DNA from: Siphlonurus alternatus
Lineage: Eukaryota; Arthropoda; Insecta; Ephemeroptera; Siphlonuridae
Assembly (NCBI GenBank): GCA_949825025.1
Contig: OX463783.1
Location: 11,443,628 to 11,507,627, forward strand
Length of the DNA stretch: 64,000 bases
Direction of reading: 5' to 3'
The translations under genes and the position numbers were made by a program. Below the pieces are notes generated by a model. The model saw only the letters and a program-made list of their open reading frames with translations. It did not search any database and had not been told where the DNA came from. The first letter of the stretch is position 1, and the number at the start of each line of letters is the position of its first letter. This document shows, piece after piece, positions 1-12,745 of this stretch.

Positions 1-1228
1 ATTTCGACCTTTCCTGACAGTTTTTTTTGATCCCTAGCTATCTGTAGATTTTACTTTTTTTTTTTTTTGATGTTTGTTTATATTTCTCTCATGTTACATA
101 ATATATAGAATAATATATTGACAAACGATAGTATATCGTCACGATACTGATAGCTTTTGAATATACAGGTTAAACATATATACGGGAAAGTTTTCTGAAA
201 ATAATATATATTTTTAAATATATTTTTCTATATCTTTAAAACGATATAGCGTAAGATTTCTGCTTTTACATTTCAATATCATGTTTAAAAACAAATAATA
301 ATAAAAACCTCATGCAATCCATATTTTGAAATAATAAAAATAAATTTTTGCATGTATTCCCAGCTAGGTCAAATCAAGTCATTCGTAACGATAGTTTACG
401 AGTGAAAAATGATAGCACGATTCTCTTGTATAACAAATGCAGAAACTTGGTGTTAGAAAGAAGTAGAATGTGGTGTTATACAAAAGAAAATGACGATGTT
501 GCAATCTGAAACATCGTGTCTTTACAAAGGGTAACAAAAAAGAAAATGTTAGTGGAAAAAAAATCAGATGAGTTTTTCTTACAGCTTTTAACATATTATT
601 TTATCTAAAGAGTATTCGATTTTACTTTTTTCTTTGTAAAGTTCGATCTATTTTTTTTTAACAAAATGAAAGTGCACTTTTGATTTATATTGTGTTAGAA
701 AAAAAGGTTGTTTTCTTTATTTTTCAATTTATACGTGTATATAGAAAAATAAATTTTTTAAAAATTTATTTTTATTTATTATATCTATATACATCATGCT
801 GTATATAAAATATATATATATATATATATCAGATATAAAAAGAAAATTTATGTGAAAATATAAAATGGAGAAAACCTTACAGATTTATAGAAATATGAAT
901 ATAAACAATAATTATGCCATAGTTATAATTAAATTGTTATAATTTCTTATATTTTGCTTAAATATTAAATTTTAACACTGTGGCTACAGCATATAATTAA
1001 GACGCTTTTTGAGCCTCTTTAATTGCATAAAAATATAAGAAGAATAAATTATTAATGCTAATAATTTTATCTATAATATATACGATATATTTTTCTTACG
1101 AAAACATCTAGGTATGTGATTTACGAATGAAATTTAATATCTAGAAACGTGCAGGTTTCTCACACATAACGGTGTAATTATAATGTCATAATTGATGAGG
1201 TTAGAAACTTTCCTTCGTTAATTTAAAA
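1..1228. other. AT-rich DNA, no gene seen
   Basis: T- and A-runs and a short (TA)n near 808-828. The 71-codon minus-strand frame at 379-594 is low complexity and not supported. Confidence 0.7.
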
Positions 1229-1418
1229 CATTGTGGGGGACATTCACAAAGCACTTTAACCCCCACTGTATATAGACTCAATTTTTATCCCTGTTGGATG
1301 GTGCTAAACCAGGGGCTAATCTTGTTGAGCCCATGGGTTAGAGTGACCATGTTTAGCACCAGGGATAAAAATCGAGGCTAAAGTGGGGGTTAAAGTGCTT
1401 TGTAAATGTCCCACAGTG
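1229..1418. mobile_element. Foldback MITE, family W copy 1
   Basis: The two ends are inverted copies (GACATT(C/T)ACAAAGCACTTT on the left, its complement on the right). The symmetry continues inward through CCCCCACT, TTTTTATCCCTG and TGCTAAACCAGGG, so nearly the whole element folds into one hairpin. A second copy lies at 8786-8958. No coding capacity. The target duplication is unclear. Confidence 0.85.
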
Positions 1419-1464
1419 TTTATAGAAAACATGAAATTTAATTTTAAAACACGATATTTATTAG

Positions 1465-1606
1465 GCCTGTTCGTAAACCCTGCTCAGGAATACTCTAAGC
1501 AAGTTTACGAACAAAAATCGTGACGTCATTTACACTGCACTCCGCACTAGTATAGCTTCATCTGGTGTATTACTCTGTGTTCTCCGAGCAGGGTTTACGA
1601 ACAGAC
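1465..1606. mobile_element. MITE family X copy 1 (CTGTTCGTAAA ends)
   Basis: Inverted ends CTGTTCGTAAACCCTGCTC surround a short interior that contains a second half-motif (AGTTTACGAACA) near 1502. Two further copies with the same ends lie at 6390-6510 and 54689-54797. This interior is unlike those two, which share a core with each other. Confidence 0.8.
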
Positions 1607-1954
1607 TCATTATATAATCCATTACAATAATTAATAAATTTATATTATCGAGTTAAAAAAGGGACTTCAGTTACTTTATTGCATTGCCTACATAAGCTAT
1701 CTTACCATGCACTGATGGTTCTATGTAGACCATGAACTCTCGTGCTATAAGTTGCCCCAGTTTGCCTCCACCATGTAAGGGGGGCGATCAACAAGTAGGT
1801 AGCGTCTGGTACTTTGTTACCCCTCTTATACTGTCTCGCCTTTCTGCAGTTAACCCTAGCTGATATACCGTAACGTTGTTTAGACTAACCGCAGGCATGA
1901 TCTATTTTCCTTTTATGACTTTTAAAACGATATTGTCATTTTATACCAGATCAA

Positions 1955-2095
1955 ATTCAATGGTTAGCGCACCTGATTCATAATGTGATGGTCGTAAGTT
2001 CAATCCTAAGCACCAATGAAAATAACGCCTAATGTTGCATGATCATTCTGACTGAGGTTTCCGTGGTTTCCTCAATCACAAGTAAATTCTAGGAT
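1955..2095 (+). mobile_element. tRNA-derived SINE remnant
   Basis: A tRNA-like head has an A-box-like TGGTTAGCGCACCTGA (1960-1975) and a B-box-like GGTCGTAAGTTCAATCC (from 1989). It is followed by GAGGTTTCCGTGGTTTCCTC (about 2055-2074), the core found in many insect SINEs. Box spacing fits an internal RNA polymerase III promoter. The 3' end is not clear. Confidence 0.7.
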
Positions 2096-2561
2096 GAATT
2101 GCAATTTGGGGAGAAGGGTTATTGATTTTTTTTTTTCAAACCTTATTATCAGCATAACGTTATAACAACCACTAATAAATACAATTAATTTATTTCTTTT
2201 GTACAATACAACATGAATCATGTCATAAACACATAAAATAATAAAAGAAAACAACACAAAAATAATTTTTACATTGGTGCATTCAAGCACAATATTTTAT
2301 GTCACGTTAATTGCATTTAAAATATTTTCAGACATTTTGTTATTTTCAAATTTTTTAACAAAAAGAAATTCCTTCTATATTACAATATTTAATGCAAATT
2401 CCTTTTTAAGGTTGTTAATAACTGACTATAATAAAAGAACAAATTGAAAATTCAATACTGAGAGTTTAGTAAAAATATATAGCTACAGGGGTAAAAAGGG
2501 TAGTTAAAAAAATAATCAAGTATATTCGATGTATGGAGTTCATATTATGAGTTTAAGAGGT

Positions 2562-2757
2562 ACACAGTTCAACAACTTTAAGATTACCACCGGAAGTGCA
2601 AAGTTTCTGGACTTTCTAGTTCAGTTTTGAACCTGAAACTTTGTAGAGAGATTTGTATTAGGAATTTCAATCTCTCCAGCAAAGTCTTGGATTTGTTATG
2701 TTTATAATTCAGCTTTCATCTACTTTCGGTGGTAAGCTTGCATTTGTTGAACTGTAA
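2562..2757. mobile_element. MITE family P copy 1
   Basis: The inverted ends read ACAGTTCAACAA on both sides, followed by TTACCACCGGAAGTG on the left and TTACCACCGAAAGTA on the right strand. The interior TTTCTGGACTTTCTAGTTCA resembles TTTCTGGTCTTTCTATTCA of the copy at 41921. Confidence 0.75.
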
Positions 2758-3441
2758 GAGTGAGAAAATGTTGAAGCAAAAATAACAAGGAAAGTAGAGT
2801 TCTTTTTTTTTGTCAGCCAGGGGGTAGTTTAAAAAACAATTACGACCGAAAGAGGAATTTCCTAATTTTTATTTGGAATTAAAAACGTAGGGCTGTTCAT
2901 CTATATTAATTTTGCTTCAATGATTTTTTTGCTATCAATATTTATATAGTTATCATTTAATTTTATTGAACCAAGTAATAAAAAAAAAATGGTTTGAATT
3001 AAAAATTGTATGTGATTTCTCGAGTTTGCTGTAATATAACAGAAAATATTTTCTCACAGCACATGGCTTGCAACATATGCACTTATTGTGATATGTATTT
3101 ATATAACAACGTATTATAATAGTATCAAATAATTGAATGGATCAATATTATAAATGCAATACTACTAGTTTACACTAATTGGATCGATAAAAAAAAACTA
3201 GACAACTATTGCAAGATACTTTTTAACTATGCATGCAATCATTTATCTAGTTTATAACGTGTGTGTGTGTGTTTACATCGTTAGAAATATCTTATTCATG
3301 TGCTTTAAGTAGAGAAAAAAACGTTAATAAAATGGAATTTATATTATACTGTAAAAAAACTATCGCATACACAATTAAGAATACTATTATATTAATTAGG
3401 ATTTTGGAATGTTTTCTTTTTTGTACGATTGCAAAAGCGTT

Positions 3442-3720
3442 TTGGACAATCTACTTTAAATTTGTTTTATTGCATAATTTGATAGAGGAACTGGAGTCTT
3501 TTCACGTATTTTTTAATTCTTTAACACCCTTAAAATCGTACTGAAAAACCCTCTGACGTCATAGTCATGCAAACATTAAACACGCAGGCATAAGAAAAGA
3601 CGTTGCATTATTGTTACGTGTTTTTCACTTCGATTTTAAGGGTGTTAGAGGGTGGAAAAATACAAAAAAAAATTGACAAAATGAAAATCAAACTCACAAA
3701 ACAATAACAAAAAATATGCT
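3442..3720. mobile_element. Family U (A-type ends, TGACGTCA core) copy 1
   Basis: The left end TTGGACAATCTACTTTAAAT with TTTTATTGCA and GATAGAGGA resembles the family A terminus. The core is a hairpin of TTTAACACCCTTAAAATCG and its complement (3518-3643) containing CTGACGTCATAGTCATGC. The right terminus is decayed. Confidence 0.65.
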
Positions 3721-4427
3721 GTTTTTCTAATCATAAGAGTAGGCTCTAAGATTAATCTTATTAAAGTAATTATTTCATATTGCCGTTAATTTTCCCAATC
3801 TTGTCGCATATTTTGTTTGTTTTATTCAATAATATATTAATTAATTACTTCCAACTATTATTTTCATAAACACATTTTTCACTGTAAAAATTTTGTAATT
3901 GTATACTAGATAGTTTAGAATTTTGATTGTATTATACTTATAAAACTGAAAACTATTTTTTGTTATGAAATTACGAAGTCTTGAAGCATATTTAATCCTT
4001 CACTTTTCAACGTAATGTTTATTCTTTTTTTGTAACATCTTTTACCTGTCTATTAAAATTCAACACATTAAAAATTTCCAACTTTATGAAAGTTTTACTT
4101 CGCTTCTAGTATCAATTTCAAAAAAGCTGTCCTCCTATACTTGTATTTTCCAAACCTTCTAGTAAAGGTACGAAGTTATGAGGTCAATACTAGAGTATCC
4201 CTTGTCAATCAGAGAGCTATAACTTCCACTTTCCCAACCTGACGCTCCCCGGAGAGGGCGAAGTGCGATCTCATGTTCCTTCAGCTGACAAGAATCAGCT
4301 GTTAGACTTATCAAAGTTTCAAAAGGAAATAACAATTGAATTAAGACTATTAGTGAGGTGAGAGAAGTCGATAATCTTTCTTGTTAATATTTAGTGCAGA
4401 CGGGTTGAAATAATTGTTCTTTTTAGA

Positions 4428-4524
4428 AATGAGGTCTAACTTTAAGCCAGGCCTAAGTTTATTGATTTCGATTATCGCAACAAAATAAACAAACTTAGGT
4501 CTGACCTAACGGTAGACTTCACCT
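4428..4524. mobile_element. Small hairpin element J
   Basis: GGTCTAACTTTAAGCCAGGC then CTAAGTTTATT is mirrored by AAACTTAGGTCTGACCTAAC then GGTAGACTTC. An imperfect hairpin of about 40-base arms. Single copy here. Confidence 0.6.
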
Positions 4525-4823
4525 ATGCAATTAATTGGATGAATAACTTTTATCTTTATTGTTAGTAAATTATATCAAAGATTTGTAATAGTTTCATTAT
4601 AGAATTGAGTTATAATAAAATAATACAGCTAATTTTTCATTAATTATAATGAACAGTTTAAAGATTTGAAATAATTCAATATAATTTTTATGAATTGTGT
4701 TATTGAATTAGAATTTTGAATTATTACAATTTTTTTACAAAAAATGGTTCAATTCCTATTTGCTACGAGAAATTTTCATATAAGGAAAAGTTTTATGAAT
4801 TGAGTCTAGATATATTAAGCTTA

Positions 4824-4953
4824 TTGTATTACATGAAACAATTTTTCTTTACAAGAAAATTTTATCTCCATAAAAACAAATAAAGTTTGAAATTTTCTTG
4901 TAAAGAAAAATTTTATGCAATAAATAGAAAGATTTTACTGTGTAATACCGGCT
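4824..4953. mobile_element. Hairpin MITE family K copy 1
   Basis: The ends are GTATTACATGA and the complement of GCCGGTATTACACA. The arms CAATTTTTCTTTACAAGAAA and TTTCTTGTAAAGAAAAATTT are inverted around ATCTCCATAAAAACAAATAA. Copies 2 and 3 share ends, arms and loop. Confidence 0.78.
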
Positions 4954-5501
4954 TTATTCAATTTCAATAATTCAGAATATAATAGTTATCGCAACAGCTT
5001 ATACAAAGCATCATACATTTAATATTTCACAAACAAAATAAATACTGTTTAGTTTCATGTAAATAAATATAACCAAATGGAGATGAATCAAAAAAAAGTA
5101 CTCTACAATAACAATATTATTATCCACGTACATGATATAAATTCAACAAATTTTTTACATAATTTACATGAAAAAACTATAATATTTCTTTCAGTAATGG
5201 TCTTTGTTAATCAACAAAAGTTAACCAAAGAGTTAGATTACATTTGTAATGTTTATCAAGTTGGAAAACGAGGACGGAAATCTATCTACATTTAAAGAGA
5301 CTCTAACTTTGATGTACGACCATTGCGAGAGATTTGCCCCTGATGCCCGCGGTCCTTTGGGAGTAGTGCAACTGTACCAAATAAGACGAAGCTCCAGGCA
5401 AAGTTCTTTATATCACGCAGGATAACATGTTACAGTAGATTTTACAAAGATTTTTGTCCTAAATAAAAAAAATATATGCGGTATTACGTAAGAAAGCATT
5501 G

Positions 5502-5706
5502 TGTACACCTCTGGACATCATGAACGTTACTCATGCCTCACTTGCTAAAGCTGCAACTCCAATAGAAAGACAGATGAAGATTTACAATTTTGGGAGATGT
5601 AAGAACAACACCCATATCAAATGATTTTGTTCACCAAGCCTCCAGACTTCGTGGGAACATCCGCAAATAAAACAGAAGTAAAGCTCATGGTGTCCAGAGG
5701 GGTACA
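5502..5706 (+). mobile_element. MITE family R copy 1
   Basis: The inverted ends are TGTACACCTCTGGACATCAT and its complement (CATGGTGTCCAGAGGGGTAC at 5686-5705). The interior has GCAACTCCAATAGAAAGACA, ATTTACAATTTTGGGAGATG and TAAGAACAACACCC. Three more copies or fragments share it. The ORF over 5621-5860 overlaps the element by chance. Confidence 0.8.
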
Positions 5707-6389
5707 TGGAGAAAACAAATATTATTACTTATTAAATTCTTACTGTACGATGAAAATTGTTTTAAGGTTTAAGGCCATTGATCAATATTTTCCGATAGCA
5801 TATAGTTATATAAAAACTGAAAAGATTTTAGTTCATAAAATAAAGAACAAAATAGCTTAATTACAGATTTGAGTAATTAATTTTCTTTTGTGAAAAAATA
5901 AATATACTAATGTGACTAAAATTTACATAGGTCTCCTTTTGAAACAATACTAATCTTAAATACTGAAAATATTGAAAATTTCACCGATTTTTGTCTATCT
6001 TTTCTTTTCATGAAAAATGCTTTCATAATGTCAGGAAGCTTTGCTATAATTTTCAGAGTGATGTATCATCTACTAAGCTTATTATTCTCACTGTAATGTT
6101 TATTTAATATTCTGTTTCACGTTCTTGTAATCAAAGCTTTTAAATTAATAATAGAACACACCTGTTATGTTACGTATTCTGTATAAAAACAAATAAAAAA
6201 TTGAGTATTGAGTACTGATAACTTTATATATAACAATAGCTGATTATAAATTAATATCAGTTAAAATAATTAAAATAACTGTGTATATGAACGTGAACCT
6301 TCCTAAGAATTATGTTTTACTGAAAATGCAAAATTTAATGTTTTTTTTATTATTTTTGTTAAATGAGTCATTAAAATCTCAAATATTAG

Positions 6390-6510
6390 GTCTGTTCGTA
6401 AAATACATAATCAGAAAAAAATCAATTATTAGATGATTCTTATATGTTCCCTATACAGAAGGTTCATCTGATTATTGATTCATGAATCGATTATGCATTT
6501 ACGAACAGAC
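6390..6510. mobile_element. MITE family X copy 2
   Basis: Inverted ends GTCTGTTCGTAAA enclose a palindromic core (inverted TCAATTATTAGATGA and TCATCTGATTATTGA). It shares the central ACAGAAGGTTCATC with copy 3. It abuts the family B element starting at 6513. Confidence 0.82.
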
Positions 6511-6512
6511 CA

Positions 6513-6828
6513 ATAGAGTGTCGACTTCAAAAATTTTATTGCAAAAATTAATAGAGGATCCAAAGTTATGCCACTCTGATTTTTTTCAGATTTTTTAGAA
6601 ATCTGGAAGTATTGGTTAAAAAATTTCCGAGGCCGGATTTGAACTCACGCTCTATCTTTTTATTAAGAGAGGTCGGCGTCAAGAGGCGTCACTTTCTCTG
6701 TAATCTCAATAATTTTTTAAAAATAATTCCTGGACTCGAAAAAATCTGAAAAAATCAGAGTAGTCCCCACTACCCTGTTTGAACCCTATTCATTTCTGCA
6801 ATGAAAAATTTTAATGTGAATACTCTAT
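6513..6828. mobile_element. Family B MITE copy 1, altered core
   Basis: The ends ATAGAGTGTCGACTTCAA and the complement of ATAGAGTATTCACATT enclose the standard sub-terminal blocks: TTTTATTGCAAAAATTAATA, TCTGATTTTTTTCAGATTTT on the left, and AATCTGAAAAAATCAGAGTA on the right. The core (CCGAGGCCGGATTTGAACTC ... AGGTCGGCGTCAAGAGGCGT) differs from copies at 35816 and 50110. TA follows the right end. Confidence 0.75.
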
Positions 6829-7434
6829 TACTTTTTATCATTGAAATATCAATTATGTAATTTAATATTATTATTTTATCATTGTAATTTCATTATTTAT
6901 TTATATAACCTTACACAAACACTTTCTCTGGCATTCCAACCATCCAGCTCTCTAATATTTACACAGCAGCAAACTCCATGAGATCCCCTCCCCCCTCCCC
7001 TCTCTGCAACCCCAAGGCTGTTCAATCTCATATTCGTGAGCAACAATAAGCCTGAATATCAGCCAATATCTCACTTTTCAACAATCACAATATTGTGATT
7101 AAATTTTGATTATAATATTATATAATATGGATTTAAATTGAAAGGAAGTTTTTGAGATTTTTTTTTAATTTAAAAGAATATCAAGCTATCACCTTTTTGA
7201 AAAAAAAAAAAAAATCAATTGTATTTCTTATATAGCTAGAATGAAATTATTTTTATAATTCTCAGTATCAGATGGAAAGTTTTAAAAACTTAATTAATTT
7301 TTCAGGACATTAACTTACATGATTTGTGTGTGTCGAAAACTTTTTTTAAATATATGTTTAATCTGAAAAAAACAGCCATATGACAAATTACAAAAAAAAA
7401 AAAAAAAAGAAAGAAAGAAAAAAAAAAAAGGATG

Positions 7435-7649
7435 TTGTATACTATGGATAAGTGGGAGCACTGTCGTCAGTGAGGCAAGGTCATGAGGAGGAAGTAGGTG
7501 GTAGAACAATATAATGTCTGCCATCTTACCATGGTCTGTGAAGCCATAAACAGTACAAAATATTGCGCTCGGCGGCCATGATACCATGGCCTTTTGCCTC
7601 AGTAGCTATAATGCTATTGGTATAGACCTAGCCTATCCATAGTATACAA
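7435..7649. mobile_element. Element V with 18-base inverted ends
   Basis: The ends TTGTATACTATGGATAAG and the complement of TTGTATACTATGGATAGG flank a GC-richer interior with repeated ACCATGG motifs (ATCTTACCATGGTCTGTG, CCATGATACCATGGCC). A 90-codon minus-strand frame overlaps it but looks like chance. A long A-rich run (7391-7429) precedes it. Confidence 0.65.
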
Positions 7650-7875
7650 GATCCTTGGAAAAAATACATTAAACCTAGAAAGTTAGGAAAACTTGTTGTC
7701 TAGGAACGTCAGTTTATCATAGGTTACAATAGAACAAGATTACATAAACATAATTATGTAATTTGATTATTAATTTTTAATTGAAAATCAAATTATGATT
7801 AAATTTGAAAAAACAAAATAACATACTTATTAAATAAAAAGGCTATTGAAGACAATTGATGATTTTGAGTAGTTA

Positions 7876-8010
7876 TAGGGCCATCAGATTTCTGGGTTGC
7901 TTACTTATAGGATAACGGATTACCTAACCTGTAGTCTGTTTTTTGAATAAATATGTTAACACGTCCTGTTGATGTTTACCTCCCCTCCCTTCCCCTCCTG
8001 AAGATAAAAT
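7876..8010 (+). repeat. Dispersed repeat S copy 1
   Basis: TGCTTACTTATAGGATAACG and GATGTTTACCTCCCCTCCCT resemble ACCTACTTACAGGATAACG and GCTGTTTACCTCCCTTCTCT at 20050-20135. Ends and type are unknown. Confidence 0.45.
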
Positions 8011-8785
8011 GAGCATTAGTGACGAAATTAAAAAAAATAATAATAATTGACTTTGTTGCCAATTTTAATTATTTAACGACACTAACACATAGCTGGTGTA
8101 TTCCTTACAGACTAGCAGAAGAATCGATGGAATAATAATAATTGCCATACCTGGTACATATACGATTTAAAATTATTATTTTTCTAATCTCTCCCCAAAC
8201 TTATTGCAAATATGCATATTTTCTTCTCTTTTATGATAATTTTTGAAAATATATTTTATTTAAACGTAAATATCATATTAAAATTTTTAAAATTTGCTTT
8301 GATATCATTGGCTAATACTTAATTTTTAAACTCATATAGGTAAAAAAATGTTAATTTTTTAACATTTTTACAAAATTTCAAAGAATTTATAAACATTAAC
8401 CAGAAATAAGAAATAGTACGTGACATTATTCAGACATCTGTGAAATATTACAATCGATATATAAGCGGAATCTCTGTAAAATAAAATATATTTAGAAAAA
8501 TATAAATAAATGTTCAATGAATTGTCTCTGTCACAACCAATAAATATTGAATGTCGTCTTATCTTCATAAGATAAAATGTATTTTGCTTCTTGTTTTAGA
8601 TAAATTTATAATCATAACGTCTGTATAAAGATCCTGTTGTTGACTGTCACTGCTTAACGTGTGAAAATTGGAGTGACAGATTTACGTCCACTTGAACCAC
8701 TTTACAGGTGTGACAGGCAGGGGGAGGGGGCAAACAGGTAGTGGTATAGACAGAGAGGAAAGGGTTATAAAAATAACAAAAAAAC

Positions 8786-8958
8786 ACTGGGGGACATTCG
8801 CGAAGCACTTTAACCCCCACTTTAGTCTCGATTTTTATCCCTGGTGCTAAACCAGAGGCTAAATATAGTTAGTCCCTATGGTTAGCCCCTGGTTTAGCAC
8901 TAGGGATAAAAATTTATGCTAAAAGGGGGGTTAAAGTGCTTCGTGAATGTCCCCCAGT
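8786..8958. mobile_element. Foldback MITE, family W copy 2
   Basis: Same family as 1229-1418. The ends are ACTGGGGGACATTCGCGAAG and its inverse, followed inward by mirrored CTTTAACCCCC, TTTTTATCCCT and GCTAAACCAG blocks. The two copies differ mainly by point changes and small indels in the loop. Confidence 0.85.
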
Positions 8959-9322
8959 ATTTTATAAAATTATTATATATATTTTAATATATTTTATTAT
9001 ATAATTTTTTGATATTCAGAATGTGTTGTAATTTTGTATGCAATGTACTGAGTTTCTTTTGCTAAGGATGAAATATTTATTCAAAAAGCATTAACCAAGT
9101 TTGTTTACTTTGACTTTGATGTATTCAAAAGGATATAATTATAATATGCCAATAATTACAATTACTTTTTTCTTTCATCATTTTTTATCAGCAAAGAAAA
9201 AAAAAAGTTAGATGAAATTTGACACTTCAGCTTTTGTCTTCTTTGGTCAAAAAATAAAGTCTGTTGATCATAGAGGGTAGTTCTCTGGTTCATTTTGAAG
9301 CGATTGTAAATCAGAGGTTTTT

Positions 9323-9443
<121 letters not shown>

Positions 9444-11489
9444 CATTTGATGTCATGGTGGTGTAACGTGCATCTGATAAGAAAACATATCAAAGGAAAA
9501 GTTCACAGAGTTTCGCAAGGTCTCAAAAAAAGAAATTTTCTTTAATGCCTGCATGAAAAAAAAAAAATCGAAAAAAATGTATATCGACAGTTTCGTATTT
9601 ACGATTTTGCAATTTGTTAATATAATTGAATTTACAATGATATAAATCTATATATTTTATGTAAGAAGATATTATACAGCATGCATCAGTAATATACTGA
9701 GTAACAATTTTTAAATCTAACTTATGTGACAGATAATATAATTATTATCTTTGATGAAAAAAAAAAATATTTTTATTTCATTTTAAATAAAAATTTTATG
9801 ATTTGCATTAAATTGCCTATTACATTTTATTTCAAATTTATTTTCAAAGTTTAGTTAATTTGAGAAACTGTTAACTTTACTACAAAATTTAGTGCGGTTT
9901 TATTTACTTTCATTAAGAAATTGAAGTTTATCAATTTTGAAGTTTAGAAAACAAACATCCAAGAGATAGTTACTTCATAGTTTAGATAATCTATAAAGTT
10001 GGAAGTTAGTGTTCACTTTGATCAACGACTTGGTCATCAAAAGGTTTTATCTCCAATCTCTACAATGTCATTTTCTACTAACGAAGAACTATCGAAGCAA
10101 TTCAAACTGATATAAAGCTAGATAGAAAATAGCAAAGTTCTATTAAACTTAAACCGTTAATAAAAAAAAAATGTAATAGTTACATGCATCATTTAATATA
10201 TAGTTAAGTCTTGTACCTATAGATGCTTTTCATTATCTTTATTTCAATTCTCCTCAGTAATTTTTATTAAATATTCTGTTATAACTACAGTGAATTCCGC
10301 AATTTATTTATTATGTTCTCTGACTTTTGACTTATCACTTATCACACTCATGCATATATTATATATTATATATACTAATATATAATGCTCTATTTAAACT
10401 TTTATTTATATATGCTTAAATGTATTTGAAATTGGATGAATAAAAAGAATTTGAAATTGCATATCATCATTAAAGGGGCAGAGAATACAACACGTTGTAC
10501 ATGAATGAGCAACTGGTTGCATACTTCACCAAAACTGCAGGGGAAATTAGAATTTTAATGTTTTTAAAACTCCCAGATTCGGTGATGCATTTCAATCCAA
10601 ATTTATCAAAATTTATATTGTAATATGTTTTCTAAATGAAATACAAAAATTTTTGCAGAAAGTAAAAATGTCCATATGTATTTTACGTAAACTTTGTAAA
10701 AAGAAAGAGCATAATTGGACTCAATTTTAATATGAAAAACGAGTTTTTTAAAAAAAAAAAAAATACATATATATGAATAATTTTTAAATGTAAAATAAAA
10801 ATCTATACCTGAAAATAATTGCAACATGTTATGCCCAATAAAATAAGTGGTAAAATATACATCAGAATAATAATCATAAAATTTTTACACCAAAACTATA
10901 AAAAAAGCGATTATTTTTGAATTTTTATTGACTTTATTTTTATGATTTTTGTAAGTAAAAAAATTAGATAGAAAAAGTTTTTGTGTTTTTATTTTCGAAA
11001 CCGATGTCAATAAAATAGACGTCTTCTTGCAATGAGATCTTTATGTGTTCTGACAAGACTATTTCAAACTCACTCTGCGATCAGAGAAGTTAAGATAAAG
11101 TTAGAGTGAGGGTAGATTGTTAAGACAGAAAGGTGGGTTTGTAACGTTATTTGGTGTGAAAATGGACCTTATGTACGTATGTAATTTAGTTGAAGAAATT
11201 ATTGTCTACAAGTGCTATCTCTCTCATGTGTTGTTTTACGAGCATTCGCTTGATAGACTAGCCACCAGTGGTGGTGCTAGATGCTACTAAAGTAAATGTG
11301 TATACCAACATAATAGACATAAGTGAATAGGAATCTTCATACGTCATCGTTTTTAACAAATTCTATTATTTCGCTTAGCGTTTCTATATATTGTTTTACA
11401 AATTTCATAGCTTTGAAACATTATGATGTCACGTAATTTAAATATAGTTCACTAATAAATGTCCATGGCTATAATTTTTTTATTTAGTG
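9444..11489. other. AT-rich DNA, no gene seen
   Basis: No repeat family or believable frame was recognised. The minus-strand frame at 10606-10827 is lysine/phenylalanine-rich background. Confidence 0.65.
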
Positions 11490-11612
11490 CCCATTACTTT
11501 TCCTTTAACGAAAACTTCAACTCCATTTATGTTTGTATGGAGATAAAATTTTAATTCGTGAAAGGAAAAATTCCTTGATACAAATTGAAAATTTTTATCA
11601 TGTATTGCAGGG
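11490..11612. mobile_element. Hairpin MITE family K copy 3 (inverted)
   Basis: Opposite in orientation to copies 1 and 2. The loop CTCCATTTATGTTTGTATGG and the flanking TTTTCCTTTAACGAAAACTT and GTGAAAGGAAAAATTCCTTG match their complements. The end TCATGTATTGCAGG is the decayed terminus. Confidence 0.65.
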
Positions 11613-11621
11613 TTTAGCTAT

Positions 11622-11815
11622 TTTTAGACCAGGGTAAGCGTATTCGACTCGTAACCGGATGGTCGTGAGTTCAATTCCAAACGTCACTAGTTTTTATCAA
11701 AGAACTCGCGGGTAAATCCAGGAGGTGATTGATGGTATCCTCTTTCAATTAATGACTCTCTTAACTAAGGTTTCCATGGTTCCTTTAATTAAATTTAAAC
11801 AAATATTAGGTCATT
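11622..11815 (+). mobile_element. tRNA-derived SINE
   Basis: The head contains GTAAGCGTATTCGACTCG (A-box region) and GGTCGTGAGTTCAATTCC (B box, about 11661-11678). The body ends with AAGGTTTCCATGGTTCC (about 11768-11784), the same core as the SINE at 1955. It directly follows a family K element that ends near 11612. Confidence 0.75.
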
Positions 11816-11847
11816 TACGGTTAGAAAAAAAGACTCATGCATAAGTA

Positions 11848-12121
11848 TACCCTGGTTGAAAAATTACGTTTTCAACTCATCTTTTACACGTCTAAACCTA
11901 ATCTTTTTATCTCTAAAATACATCTTATTTCCTCTTCGCTCAAAGTGAGGATGAAATGAAGACAATATTTCGAACATTTTATGTTCAAGAAGAGGAAAAA
12001 AACATGTAATCTCGTCTTTTTAACCTCTATTTTTCTCTAAAATGGTGCAAAATAAGAGGAGAAAAGACGAGAGGAGAGTTTAATAGCGAATAAAAGATGA
12101 AATTTATTTCCAACTTGGGTA
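11848..12121 (+). mobile_element. Family L element copy 1
   Basis: A dispersed repeat with short inverted ends (TACCCTGGTTGAAAAATTA and the complement of TACCCAAGTTGGAAATAAA). Marker blocks are TTATTTCCTCTTCGCTCAAA, GTGAGGATGAAATGAAG, AAATGGTGCAAAATAAGAGG and AATAGCGAATAAAAGATGAA. Four further copies are seen, in both orientations. Confidence 0.75.
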
Positions 12122-12539
12122 AACAGTACGAGAACTAGATTTGATTAATTATGGAAAAAATACTACATAAAAAAATCAGCTGTTCACTCGATGATAAACG
12201 AGAAGAAGGAAATACAAACAAGACAGTTCGTGTATTTACTTGTTCTCCAGCTGATGATCTGTTGTTTATTTTCAGATCGTATATAAGACGTGACAAAAGC
12301 ATCAATCGTATTGAATGATCCTAGAATGTTAAGCAATGTTCCAATTACTTTGAACTGTTGTGACTGTAGACACAATTAACTGCAAGTAATAGAAAACAAA
12401 AAGTTTTATTGCATTTATCTCTGCAGTAAATACAACACATATAGTATTTTGATTGTTATAGAGATTGTATACAAAAAATTATTATACATTTTACTGTTTT
12501 ATTTTGTGTTTCATCTTTTTATACATAGATTACATACCT

Positions 12540-12745
12540 CGGGATATCACAAATTTTACCCCCCCCCCCCTCCCTCGAGGTGAATTAACTCTCATCTTTT
12601 ATTCACGTTTCAAGTCGATCCTCGTATATTTTACTCCATTTACGAGGTGGAAAAAGTCAAGATTGATTATTTTTTCCTCTTATTGAGTATAAAATGTTAA
12701 AAAATTATATTTTCTCCATTTTATCCTCACTTTTAACCATGTAAG
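12540..12745 (-). mobile_element. Family L copy 2, degraded
   Basis: CTCATCTTTTATTCACG, CTTATTGAGTATAAAATGTT and TTTTATCCTCACTTT match the complement of copy 1 in the same order. A run of about a dozen C residues near 12558 sits near one end. Confidence 0.6.

Noticed and set aside
1680..1870. GC-richer block with GTTGCCCCAGTTTGCCTCCA, considered as an exon or SINE
   Set aside because: No open frame of note, no box motifs and no second copy in the window.
7315..7587. 90-codon minus-strand ORF
   Set aside because: It spans an A-rich run and part of element V; the phenylalanine stretch comes from the A-run.
11640..11680. tRNA gene at a B-box-like sequence
   Set aside because: No full cloverleaf with matching acceptor stem could be drawn. 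The sequence continues into a SINE body. The same holds for B-box-like motifs at 1989 and 6643.
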